A DNA stretch of 48,152 nt from Thermomonas flagellata (GTDB taxonomy: Bacteria > Pseudomonadota > Gammaproteobacteria > Xanthomonadales > Xanthomonadaceae). Below, one piece after another: positions 34,057 through 42,674 of the stretch (its first letter is position 1; every line of letters begins with the position of its first letter). Made by a program: the position numbers and the translations under genes. The stretch covers positions 1-48,152 of the forward strand of contig NZ_JAJOZK010000014.1 of assembly GCF_022419185.1 (NCBI RefSeq), given 5' to 3'. The notes under the pieces are model-generated. The model was not told the DNA's origin, made no database searches, and saw only the letters and a list, made by a program, of their open reading frames with translations.

Positions 34057-36207
34057 TCAGCCGCGGCGCGCCGCCAGCACCCCGGGCAGCGCCTCCAGCC
34101 GCGCCAGCAGTTGCCCGAGCTGGTCGTAGTCGGCGATCCGCACCCGCAGCGCGATCCGCAGCCGCGCGTGCCCGCCCGGCTGCGGCTCGGCATGCAGGCT
34201 GGCCACGTGCACGCCGACCTGCGCGACCAGGGTGGTGATGTCCTTCAGCAGCCACTTGCGGTCGATCGCCTCGATCCGCAGCGCGACCTCCTGCTCCTGC
34301 CGGCGCGCGCCCCACTCGGCCGGCAGTACCCGCGCCGGCTCGCGCGCGGCCAGCCGCTGCAGCGCGGCGCAGTCCGGGCGGTGCACGCTGACCCCGCGGT
34401 GGCGGGTCAGGTAGCCGACGATCGGCTCGCCCGGCAGCGGCTGGCAGCAGCGCGCGCGCTGCACCAGCAGGTTGTCCACGCCCTCGACCGTGATCGCGCC
34501 GCTGCCCGCGGCGGGGGCCGGCCGGGCGGCGGGCGCCGGCGCCGCGGCGGGGGCGGCAGCGGGCGGACGCTCCTGCTCGAGCAGGGCGCGCGCGACCTGG
34601 CCGGGGCCGATGTCGCCGAGCGCCACCTGCACCAGCAGGTCGTCCACGCTGGCCGCCTTGAAGCGCGCCAGCACCGGCCCGAGGTCGGCCTGCAGCAGCC
34701 CGAGCCGGCGCAGGTCGCGCTCCAGCAACTCGCGCCCGGCCTGCAGGTTGCGGGCGCGGTCGAGGCGGTTGAACCAGGCCCGCACCTTCTCGCGCGAGCG
34801 GCTGCTGGCGAGGAAACCGGCGCTCGGCTGCAGCCAGTCGCGGCGCGGCGCGGCAACCTTGCCGGTGAGGATCTCGACCCGCTCGCCGCTGCGCAGGCGG
34901 TAGTGCAGCGGCACGATCCGGCCGTCCACCTTGGCCCCGCGGCAGCGGTGCCCGACCATGGTGTGCACGTGGTAGGCAAAATCGAGCACGGTCGCGCCCT
35001 GCGGCAGATCCACCACCTCGCCCTTCGGAGTCAGGGCATACACCCGGTCCTCGCTGAGCTCCGCGGTGACGCCCTGCAGCGGTGCGGCCTCGCCCTCGCG
35101 CGCCGCCTCCGCGGCCTGCTCCAGCAGCTGGCGCATCCATGCGATGCGCGCATCCAGCCCCGCGCCGGCGGCGGCGCCCTCCTTGTAGCGCCAGTGCGCG
35201 GCCACGCCCAGCTCGGCCTGGGCATGCATCTGGCGGGTGCGGATCTGCACCTCCAGGGTCTTGCCCTGCGGACCGATCACCGCGGTGTGCAGCGAGCGGT
35301 AGCCGTTCGGCTTGGGACGGGCGATGTAGTCGTCGAACTCGCTGGGGATCGGCACCCAGGTCGCGTGCACCACTCCCAGCGCGGCGTAGCACGCGGCCAG
35401 GTCGTCCACCAGCACCCGCAGCGCGCGCAGGTCGTACAGTTCCTCGATCGGCACCGCCTTGCGCTGCATCTTCTTCCAGATGCTGTAGATGTGCTTAGGC
35501 CGCCCGGCGACCTCGGCGTGCAGGCCATGCGCGGCCAGCGCCTCCTGCAGCTGGCGGCGGGCGGCGTCGATGTAGCGCTCGCGCCCGCTGCGGTTGTCGT
35601 CGAGCTGGCGCGCGATGCGCGCATAGGTGTCCGGCTCCAGCACCCGGAACGCCAGGTCCTCCAGCTCCCACTTGAGCTGCCAGATGCCGAGCCGGTTGGC
35701 CAGCGGCGCGTGGATGTCGCGGGTCAGCTGCGCCAGCGCGCGGCAGTCGTCGCCCGCATGCCGGGCGCAGGCCCGCAGCCGCGCCAGCTGGCGCGCCAGC
35801 ACGATCAGGACCACGCGCAGATCGCGCACCAGGGCCAGCAGCAGCCGGCGCATGCCCTCCGGGTTGCGACCGCCGCCGTGGTCGCGGTGCAGCGCCCACA
35901 CCCGGCTGGCGGCGCGCTGGCCCTCCAGCAGCACGCGCAGGCGCTCCGGGATCGCCAGCCCGGCCGCGTCGGCCTGCGCCAGCAGGCCATCGAGCGCGTC
36001 CAGCAGCGCCGCCGCCAGCACTTCGGCATCCACGTGCAGCCCGCGCAGGATGGCGAGGGTGTCGGCCAGCACCGCGGGCGGATCGCGCAGCGCCGCCCCG
36101 GCCTGCACCTGCGCCTGCCAGAACGCCGCCAGCGCCGGCGGCAGCGCGGCCGCCGGCACCTGCGCCAGCGCCCCGGCGTACTCGTGCTGCGCGTGCGCCT
36201 GCTGCAT
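34057..36207 (-). CDS. relA: GTP pyrophosphokinase RelA
   Basis: 716 residues of the long RSH family; makes (p)ppGpp on starved ribosomes. The N-terminal hydrolase-like domain lacks the His-Asp motif (ALLDALDG where SpoT has LLHD), so hydrolysis is not expected. The synthetase domain has EFDD (290-293), the signature of RelA (SpoT has RFKD), then ARPKPNGYRSLHT and LEVQIRTRQMHAQAE. TGS (VYALTPKGEVVDLPQGATVLDFAYHVHT), a Cys/His zinc-finger region (RARCCQPLPGE) and a C-terminal ACT domain follow. ATG 36207 has TACTGT six nt upstream and no Shine-Dalgarno. Operon with the TPR-like gene. Confidence 0.95.
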   Translation of the reverse strand: MQQAHAQHEYAGALAQVPAAALPPALAAFWQAQVQAGAALRDPPAVLADTLAILRGLHVDAEVLAAALLDALDGLLAQADAAGLAIPERLRVLLEGQRAASRVWALHRDHGGGRNPEGMRRLLLALVRDLRVVLIVLARQLARLRACARHAGDDCRALAQLTRDIHAPLANRLGIWQLKWELEDLAFRVLEPDTYARIARQLDDNRSGRERYIDAARRQLQEALAAHGLHAEVAGRPKHIYSIWKKMQRKAVPIEELYDLRALRVLVDDLAACYAALGVVHATWVPIPSEFDDYIARPKPNGYRSLHTAVIGPQGKTLEVQIRTRQMHAQAELGVAAHWRYKEGAAAGAGLDARIAWMRQLLEQAAEAAREGEAAPLQGVTAELSEDRVYALTPKGEVVDLPQGATVLDFAYHVHTMVGHRCRGAKVDGRIVPLHYRLRSGERVEILTGKVAAPRRDWLQPSAGFLASSRSREKVRAWFNRLDRARNLQAGRELLERDLRRLGLLQADLGPVLARFKAASVDDLLVQVALGDIGPGQVARALLEQERPPAAAPAAAPAPAARPAPAAGSGAITVEGVDNLLVQRARCCQPLPGEPIVGYLTRHRGVSVHRPDCAALQRLAAREPARVLPAEWGARRQEQEVALRIEAIDRKWLLKDITTLVAQVGVHVASLHAEPQPGGHARLRIALRVRIADYDQLGQLLARLEALPGVLAARRG

Positions 36208-36291
36208 GCGGCTACAGTAGCGAGGCCGTGCGCGCCCGGCCAGCCGCACGCACTACACTGCCGGCATGCCGCCCCGCCGCCCCGCCCCTGC
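36208..36291. promoter_or_regulatory. Divergent relA / clc promoter gap
   Basis: 84 nt. Minus strand TACTGT (36214-36219) is 6 nt before the relA ATG; plus strand TACACT (36254-36259) is 32 nt before the clc ATG. Both look like -10 hexamers; -35 matches are poor. No ribosome site precedes relA. Confidence 0.35.
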
Positions 36292-38073
36292 ATGTCCGTC
36301 GCCCCGGGCCTGACCGCGGCGCGCGCGCAGGTGCGCACGCTCGCCGACCGCCTGCGCGAGCGCTTCCGCACCCGCGAGCACCTGTTCCTGCTGCTGGCGC
36401 TGGTGGTCGGCGTGGTCGCCGGCGGCCTCAGCCTGCTCCAGCACTGGCTGGCGCACGCGCTGCAGGCCTGGTGGTACGGGCTGGAACAGCCCGGGGTGCG
36501 GCTGAGTTCGCTGCCGCAGGTGGACTGGCGGCTGCTGCTGGCGCTGCCGCTGTTCGGGTTGGCGGTCGGGCTGATCAGCCTGATCGCGCGGGTGCGCAAG
36601 CGCCAGCTGGTGGATGCGGTGGAGGCCAACGCCCTGCACGGCGGACGGATGTCGATGCGCGACAACCTGATCGTGTCCGCGCAGACCATCCTGTCCAACG
36701 GCAGCGGCGCCTCGGTCGGGCTGGAAGCGGCCTACGCGCAGATGGGCGCGGGAGCCGGCTCGCAGCTCGGGCGGGTGCTGCGCCTGCGCCGCGCCGACAT
36801 CCGCACCCTGGTCGGCACCGGCGCCGGCGCGGCGATCGCGGCGGCGTTCGACGCGCCGCTGACCGGCGCGTTCTACGGCTTCGAGATCGTGATCGGCGCC
36901 TACTCGCCCTCGGCGCTGGCGCCGGTGGCGGTCGCGGTGCTCGGCGCGGCCTCGGTGCGCGCCGCGTTCGGCGGCGGCGACAGCCTGCTGCCGGCGCCGA
37001 CCAGCACCGGACTGGAGTGGCAGGACTACGCGCTGTACGCCCTGCTCGGCCTGGTCTGCGCCCTGATCGGGATCGGCATCATGCGCCTGGTGACCCTGAT
37101 CGAGCAGGGCGTGGACCGCGCGCGAGTGCCGATCTGGCTGCGCCCGGCGCTGGGCGGGCTGCTGCTGATCCCGCTCGCGCTGGTCACCCCGCAGATCCTC
37201 TCCTCCGGCCATGGCGCGCTGCAGGTGGACCTGACCGTGCAGGAGCCGCTGCGCTGGCTGCTGCTGCTGCTGGTGCTGAAGTCGCTGGCCTCGGCGATCT
37301 CGCTCGGGTTCGGCTTCCGCGGCGGCCTGTTCTTCGCCTCGCTGTTCATCGGCACCCTGGTCGGCGCGGTCTACGCCGGCCTGCTCGGGCAGCTGTTCGG
37401 GCGCCCGCCGCTGGACGCCACCACCGCCGCCCTGGTCGGGATGGCGGCGCTCGCCGCCGGGGTGGTCGGCGCGCCGATGACGATGGCGATGCTGGTGCTG
37501 GAGGGCACCCACGACTTCGCCCTGGCCAGCGCGGCGATGGCCGCGGTGCTGGTCTCCAGCACCGTGACCCGGCGTCTGTTCGGCTATTCGTTCTCGACCT
37601 GGCGCCTGCACCTGCGCGGCGCCGAGATCCGCGACGCGCGCGACGTCGGCTGGGTGCGCAGCCTGACCGCCGGGCGGATGATGCGCAAGGCCCCGGACAC
37701 CCTGCCGGCGGTGCTGGCGGTGGCCGAGGTGCGCCGGCGCTTCCCGCTCGGTTCGACCAGCCGGCTGGTGCTGGTCGATGCCGCCGGCCGCTACGCCGGG
37801 ATCGCGGTCCTGCCCGACCTGTACGCCGACGGCGTGGATCCGGCCGCGCCGGTCGCGCAGTACGCGCGCAATCCGGCCACTGCAGTGCGCGAGGAGGACG
37901 ACGCGCTCGCGGTCATGCGCCAGTTCGATACCAGCCAGAGCGACGAACTGGCGGTGATCGACCACGACGGCCATGTGCTCGGCCTGCTGTCCGAGCGCTT
38001 CGTGCGCAAGCGCTACGCCGAGGAGCTCGACCGCCGCCAGCGCGAGCTGCTGGGCGAGCGCATCGCCGACTGA
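36292..38073 (+). CDS. ClC-family anion channel/transporter with CBS domains
   Basis: 593 residues, ten or more membrane helices followed by a CBS pair (about 465-580; STSRLVLVDAAGRYAG and SDELAVIDHDGHVLGLLSE). It belongs to the ClC fold (GAGAAIAAAFDAPLTGAFYGFE, GFGFRGGLFFASLFIGTLVG), but the classic selectivity motifs are altered: GREGP reads GLEAA (gating Glu kept at 145), the GSGIP serine motif is not recognisable, and the proton-path glutamate after E198 is Ile199. So transport mode, chloride channel versus exchanger, is uncertain. Single gene, divergent from relA, convergent with hrpA. Confidence 0.87.
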   Translation: MSVAPGLTAARAQVRTLADRLRERFRTREHLFLLLALVVGVVAGGLSLLQHWLAHALQAWWYGLEQPGVRLSSLPQVDWRLLLALPLFGLAVGLISLIARVRKRQLVDAVEANALHGGRMSMRDNLIVSAQTILSNGSGASVGLEAAYAQMGAGAGSQLGRVLRLRRADIRTLVGTGAGAAIAAAFDAPLTGAFYGFEIVIGAYSPSALAPVAVAVLGAASVRAAFGGGDSLLPAPTSTGLEWQDYALYALLGLVCALIGIGIMRLVTLIEQGVDRARVPIWLRPALGGLLLIPLALVTPQILSSGHGALQVDLTVQEPLRWLLLLLVLKSLASAISLGFGFRGGLFFASLFIGTLVGAVYAGLLGQLFGRPPLDATTAALVGMAALAAGVVGAPMTMAMLVLEGTHDFALASAAMAAVLVSSTVTRRLFGYSFSTWRLHLRGAEIRDARDVGWVRSLTAGRMMRKAPDTLPAVLAVAEVRRRFPLGSTSRLVLVDAAGRYAGIAVLPDLYADGVDPAAPVAQYARNPATAVREEDDALAVMRQFDTSQSDELAVIDHDGHVLGLLSERFVRKRYAEELDRRQRELLGERIAD

Positions 38074-38081
38074 ACGCGGGG

Positions 38082-38103
38082 GCGCGGCGCGCGGACGCCG
38101 CGC
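38082..38103. terminator. Hairpin between clc and hrpA
   Basis: GCGCGGCG (38082-38089) and CGCCGCGC (38096-38103) form a perfect 8-bp stem with a 6-nt loop, directly before the hrpA stop (38104-38106) and 8 nt after the clc stop. No T-tract. Confidence 0.5.
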
Positions 38104-41100
38104 TCATTCGCGCGCACGCAGCCGTTGCAGGCGCGCCGCCAGCCGCTTGGGCGAGATGCCGCCCTTGGCGCCCAGCTCCTGCGCGAACAGCTGCACGCGC
38201 AGTTCTTCCAGCTCCCAGCGCAGCGCCTGCGCCTCGGGATCGTCCGCAGCGGCCGCCGCCAGCGCCTGCTGGAACGGCGCCAGCTCCAGCATCCGCGCCT
38301 GGTCCTTGCCGGGGTCGCGCTGGGCGCGCTCGGCGCGCAGCGCCAGTGCCTTCAGCCAGCGCGGGTATTCCGCCAGCGCGGCGGCCGGGGTGTCGCGCAG
38401 GAAGCCCGGCGCGGCCAGCGCCTCCAGCTGCTCGCGCATGTCGTCGAGGTTGGCGCGCGCCCAGCCGACCAGCGTCGCTTCCAGCTTGGCGCGCACCTCC
38501 GCGACCAGGCCGAGGATGGTCTCGGCCTGCCGCAGCCGCTGCATCGCCTCGCCGAACAGCGCCCGCGCGAGCGCGTCGCGGCGCCGTGCGAACGCCTCGG
38601 CATCGCGGATCTCCAGCAGGCCGTCGGCACTCAGCGCCGCGAATGCGCCCTCGACCAGGTCCGCACGCAGGCGGTCGGCGTCCTTCAGCCCGTCCTTGCG
38701 CGGCGATGCCGACTCGATGGCCGCATACAGCAGCGCGATTTTCGGCGGCACCGGCAGCTGCTTGCGCGCCTGCCTGAGCTTGTCGGCCAGCGCGATCGCC
38801 AGCAGCCGGCGCACGCCCTGCGGATGCAGGCGCTCGGCCACCTCGCGCTGCGCGTGCAGCGCCAGCGACACGCTGTCGCCGTCGTCCTGCAAGGCCGGAT
38901 ATGCCGGCACCCCGCCGGCGCCCGGCACCGACGCCGGGATCGGCGCGTCGGGGAACGCGGTCAACCCGGCCTGCGCCATCCCTTGCGCGGCGTGGCGCGC
39001 GAACGCCCGCGCGGCGGCCTCGCCGAAGCGGGCGCGCAGGTCGTCGAGGTCGCGCGATTCGGCCAGCACCGCCTTGCCGTCCAGCAGGCGCAGGTTGGCG
39101 CGCAGGTGCGGCTCCAACGCGGCCGGGTCGAAATCGGTGGCGGCGACCTCCACCCCGGACAGCTTCTTCAAAAAGCGCGCCAGCGCGCCTTCCAGGCTGT
39201 CGGCGTCCGGCTGCGGGAAGGCCTCCGCGAAGGCATGGGCGAAGTCCGGCGCCGGCACGAAATTGCGCCGCAGCGCCTTCGGCAGCGACTTGATCAGCGC
39301 CGTCGCCTTGTCCTCCACGAACCCCGGCGCCAACCACGACAGCCGCGCCGGATCCAGCGCACCTAGCAGATGCAGCGGCACCGCCACGGTCATGCCGTCG
39401 TCGGGCTCGCCCGGCGCGAAGCGGTACTGCACCGCCAGCCGCGCCTCGCCCAGCGCGATGTACGCCGGGAAGCGCGCGGCGTCGGTCTGGTCGGCCACCA
39501 GCAGGTCCGCGCGCGACCATTCCAGCGCGGCCTTCTCCTCCTTCGCGAGCTTCGCGTACCAGGCGTCCAGCGCCTGCGCGTTGTGCACGTGCGGCGGCAG
39601 CCGGTCCAGGTACCAGCGCGCCTGCCAGTCCTCGTCCTGCACCAGCCCCACCCGGCGCTGCTTGGCTTCCTCCTGCCGGGCCAGCTCCAGCGTGCGCAGG
39701 TTGCGCGCGAGGAAGGCGCTGCGGGTGTTGATCTCGCCGGTCAGCAGCGCCTCGCGCACGAAGATCTGGCGCGCCTCCTCGGGATACAGCGCGCCGTAGT
39801 GCACCGGCTTCTTCGGCGCCAGCACCAGCCCGAACAGGCTGATCTGCTCGCTGCCGACCACCCGCCCCTGTGCGCGCGACCAGTGCGGGTCGTGGTGGCG
39901 GCGCGCCAACAGGTGCGGCAGTTCGGCGATCGCCCAGTCCGGCTCGATCGCGGCATTGGTGATCGCCCACACCTTCTCGGTGTCCAGCAGGGTGGCGCTC
40001 AGCACCCACGGCGGCGGCTTGCTGGCGAGTCTCGAGCCGGGGAACAGCTGGAACTTGCGCCCGCGCGGCCCCGCGTACTGGCCCTTGTCGGTGCGCTGGC
40101 CCAGTTGCGTGGGCAGGCCGGCGATCAGGGCGCGGTGCAGCGCCGCGTAGGACGCCGCCGGCAGCGGCGCGGCGGCCTCGGCGGCCTCGGCGACCGGCGC
40201 GGCGGTGTCCCAGCCCAGCGCCTCGCACTGCAGCTTCAGCTGGCGGTGCAGCTCCCACCATTCGCGCAGGCGCAAAAAGCCGAGGAAGTGGCGGTCGGCC
40301 CATTTGCGCAGCTGCGACTGCGTCATCGCCTCGTGCGCGCCGCGGTAGGCCTGCCACAGCTTGAGGATGCCGACGAACTCGGACTTGGCATCCGCGAATT
40401 GCGCGTGCGCGGCATCGGCGGCGGCGCGCGCGTCGGCGGGGCGCTCGCGCGGGTCCTGGATGCCGAGGAAGCTGGCGATCACCAGCATCTCGCGCAGCAC
40501 GCCGTGCGCGTGCGCGGCCACCAGCATGCGCGCCAGCTTCACGTCCACCGGCAGCTTCGCCATCGTCCGGCCGATGGCGGTGAGCTTGCGGTGGCCGTCC
40601 ACCGCGCCCAGCTCATTGAGCTGCTGCCAGCCGTCGGCAATGGCGCGCGGATCGGGCGGTTCCAGGAACGGGAAGTCCTCGATATTGCCCAGCCCCAGCG
40701 CCAGCATCCGCAGGATCACCCCGGCCAGCGCCGCGCGGCGGATCTCCGGGTCGGTGAACGCGGGGCGCGCGGCGAAATCGGCCTCCGAATACAGGCGGAA
40801 GCAGGTGCCCGGCGCAATCCGGCCGCAGCGGCCGGCGCGCTGGTTGGCGCTGGCCTGCGAGACCGGCTCGATGTGCAGGCGGTCGAGCTTCTGCCGCGGG
40901 CTGTAGCGCTTGACCCGGGCCACGCCGGGGTCGATCACGTAGTGGATGCGCGGCACCGTGAGCGAGGTCTCGGCCACGTTGGTGGCCAGCACGATGCGGC
41001 GCTGCGGCCCCGGATGGAACACGCGGTCCTGGTCCTTCGCGGCCAGCCGCGCGTACAGCGGCAGCACCTCGGTGTGGCGGTACTTGCGGCGCTCCAGCGC

Positions 41101-42087
41101 CTGGTGGGCGTCGCGGATCTCGCGCTCGCCGGGCAGGAAGACGAGGATGTCGCCGCTGCCCTTCTCGCGCAGGATCTCGTCGCAGGCGGCGACGATGCCG
41201 TCCACCAGCGTGCGCTGCCCGGCATCCCCGCCATCCTCCGCGCCCTCCCCCTCGAGCGGCCGGTAGCGCACCTCCACCGGATAGCCGCGGCCCTCCACGC
41301 TCACCACCGGCGCCCCGCCGAAATGCGCGGCGAAGCGCGCCGTGTCGATGGTCGCCGAGGTCACCACCAGCTTGAGGTCGGGCCGGCGCGGCAGCAGCTG
41401 CTTGAGGTAGCCGAGCAAAAAGTCGATGTTGAGGCTGCGCTCGTGCGCCTCGTCGATGATCAGGGTGTCGTACTGCGACAGCCAGCGGTCGCTCTGGATC
41501 TCCGCCAGCAGGATGCCGTCGGTCATGAACTTGACCGCGGTCTGCTCGCCGACCGCCTCGTTGAAGCGCACCTGGTAGCCGACCGCGCCGCCCAGCGGCA
41601 CCTGTAGCTCCTCGGCCACCCGCCGCGCCACCGCGCGCGCGGCCAGCCGCCGCGGCTGGGTGCAGCCGATCATCCCAGCGGCGCCACGCCCGGCCAGCAG
41701 GCACAACTTCGGCAACTGGGTGGTCTTGCCGCTGCCGGTCTCGCCGGCCACCACCACCACCGGGTGGCGGCGGATCAGCTCGATCAGTTCCTCGGCGTGC
41801 GCGGCGATCGGCAGCGCCGGGTCGATCGGCCCCGCCGCCGGCAGGGCCGCCTCGCGCCGCGCGCGCGCAGCCAACGCCTGCTCCAGCGCGGCGGCGAAGG
41901 CGGCGCGCCGGGCGGCGTCGGCGGGCGCCTCGCGCCAGCGCCGCAGCAGGCCGAGCAGGCGCCCGCGGTCGCGGGTCGGCGCCCGTTCCAGCGCCTGCCG
42001 GACTGCCGCGGCATCCGGCCCCGCGCCGGGCGGGATCGACCCCGGCGATGGCGCGGATCGGGAAATTTCATCGGACTGCAACGGCAT
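38104..42087 (-). CDS. hrpA: ATP-dependent RNA helicase HrpA
   Basis: 1327 residues, full length for HrpA. DEAH/RHA helicase acting on RNA, reported for this family in mRNA processing and rescue of colliding ribosomes. Walker A GETGSGKTTQ at about 115-124, LIIDEAHERS, TSATIDTARFA, VLATNVAETSLTVP, and the Arg-finger motif QRAGRCGR; the helicase-associated, OB-fold and long C-terminal DUF3418-type region follow (LLAIALADKLRQARKQLP). ATG 42087 is preferred to 42108 because a GAGAAT hexamer lies 8 nt before it, though both are open. Divergent from dps. Confidence 0.95.
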   Translation of the reverse strand: MPLQSDEISRSAPSPGSIPPGAGPDAAAVRQALERAPTRDRGRLLGLLRRWREAPADAARRAAFAAALEQALAARARREAALPAAGPIDPALPIAAHAEELIELIRRHPVVVVAGETGSGKTTQLPKLCLLAGRGAAGMIGCTQPRRLAARAVARRVAEELQVPLGGAVGYQVRFNEAVGEQTAVKFMTDGILLAEIQSDRWLSQYDTLIIDEAHERSLNIDFLLGYLKQLLPRRPDLKLVVTSATIDTARFAAHFGGAPVVSVEGRGYPVEVRYRPLEGEGAEDGGDAGQRTLVDGIVAACDEILREKGSGDILVFLPGEREIRDAHQALERRKYRHTEVLPLYARLAAKDQDRVFHPGPQRRIVLATNVAETSLTVPRIHYVIDPGVARVKRYSPRQKLDRLHIEPVSQASANQRAGRCGRIAPGTCFRLYSEADFAARPAFTDPEIRRAALAGVILRMLALGLGNIEDFPFLEPPDPRAIADGWQQLNELGAVDGHRKLTAIGRTMAKLPVDVKLARMLVAAHAHGVLREMLVIASFLGIQDPRERPADARAAADAAHAQFADAKSEFVGILKLWQAYRGAHEAMTQSQLRKWADRHFLGFLRLREWWELHRQLKLQCEALGWDTAAPVAEAAEAAAPLPAASYAALHRALIAGLPTQLGQRTDKGQYAGPRGRKFQLFPGSRLASKPPPWVLSATLLDTEKVWAITNAAIEPDWAIAELPHLLARRHHDPHWSRAQGRVVGSEQISLFGLVLAPKKPVHYGALYPEEARQIFVREALLTGEINTRSAFLARNLRTLELARQEEAKQRRVGLVQDEDWQARWYLDRLPPHVHNAQALDAWYAKLAKEEKAALEWSRADLLVADQTDAARFPAYIALGEARLAVQYRFAPGEPDDGMTVAVPLHLLGALDPARLSWLAPGFVEDKATALIKSLPKALRRNFVPAPDFAHAFAEAFPQPDADSLEGALARFLKKLSGVEVAATDFDPAALEPHLRANLRLLDGKAVLAESRDLDDLRARFGEAAARAFARHAAQGMAQAGLTAFPDAPIPASVPGAGGVPAYPALQDDGDSVSLALHAQREVAERLHPQGVRRLLAIALADKLRQARKQLPVPPKIALLYAAIESASPRKDGLKDADRLRADLVEGAFAALSADGLLEIRDAEAFARRRDALARALFGEAMQRLRQAETILGLVAEVRAKLEATLVGWARANLDDMREQLEALAAPGFLRDTPAAALAEYPRWLKALALRAERAQRDPGKDQARMLELAPFQQALAAAAADDPEAQALRWELEELRVQLFAQELGAKGGISPKRLAARLQRLRARE

Positions 42088-42128
42088 GCCGGCGTATTCT
42101 CGCCGCATTGCACAGCAAGGAGCAGGCC
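42088..42128. promoter_or_regulatory. hrpA / dps divergent promoter region
   Basis: Plus strand TATTCT (42095-42100) is 28 nt before the dps ATG, which has AAGGAG. Minus strand GAGAAT (42096-42101) is 8 nt before the hrpA ATG 42087. The two -10-like hexamers overlap. -35 matches are poor; no OxyR-type palindrome recognised. Confidence 0.4.
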
Positions 42129-42665
42129 ATGGCCAAGAAAAAGCACGACCGCAAGCCCACCAAGCCGCAGGCCCACGCCGACGGCGCCCCGGCGATCGAC
42201 ATCGGGATCGCCGCCGGCGACCGCCGCGAGATCGCCGAAGGCCTCGGCCGCATGCTGGCGGACGCCTTCACCCTGTACCTGAAGACCCACAACTTCCACT
42301 GGAACATCAGCGGGCCGATGTTCAACAGCCTGCACCTGATGTTCGAGACCCAGTACACCGAGCAGTGGAACGCGCTGGACGACATCGCCGAGCGCATGCG
42401 CGCGCTCGGCTACAACGCACCCGGCTCGTATGCCGAGTTCATGCGCCTGGGCTCGATCAAGGAGGAACCGGGCCTGGAGGACGCCGCCGACTGGAAGGAG
42501 ATGGTGCGCCAGTTGGTCGCCGGCAACGAGGCGGTCTGCCGCACCGCGCGCCAGGTGCTCAAGACCGCGGATGACGCCGGCGACGATCCGACCGTGGACC
42601 TGATGACCCAGCGCTTGCAGACCCACGAGAAATACGCCTGGATGCTGCGCTCGCTGCTGCAGTGA
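42129..42665 (+). CDS. dps: Dps-family DNA-binding ferritin-like protein
   Basis: 178 residues. Forms a 12-subunit shell that oxidises Fe2+ with H2O2 and, through a positively charged tail, can bind DNA. Conserved ferroxidase residues H57 (THNFHWN), D84 and E88 (ALDDIAERMRALG) are present. N-terminal MAKKKHDRKPTK is Lys-rich, as in DNA-binding Dps. Start set at 42129 by the AAGGAG ribosome site; the frame is open further upstream but the sequence there belongs to the promoter gap and the hrpA start. The C-terminal helix ends LMTQRLQTHEKYAWMLRSLL. Confidence 0.94.
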   Translation: MAKKKHDRKPTKPQAHADGAPAIDIGIAAGDRREIAEGLGRMLADAFTLYLKTHNFHWNISGPMFNSLHLMFETQYTEQWNALDDIAERMRALGYNAPGSYAEFMRLGSIKEEPGLEDAADWKEMVRQLVAGNEAVCRTARQVLKTADDAGDDPTVDLMTQRLQTHEKYAWMLRSLLQ

Positions 42666-42672
42666 GCACTGC
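42659..42672. terminator. Short palindrome at the dps / lipoprotein junction
   Basis: GCAGTG-AG-CACTGC encloses the dps TGA (42663-42665) and ends 3 nt before the stop of the convergent lipoprotein gene. A weak stem (5-6 bp); termination function only inferred from its position. Confidence 0.3.
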
Positions 42673-42674
42673 CG

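Noticed and set aside
34057-36207. Considered SpoT rather than RelA
   Set aside because: The hydrolase His-Asp motif is missing and the synthetase motif is EFDD, as in RelA, not RFKD.
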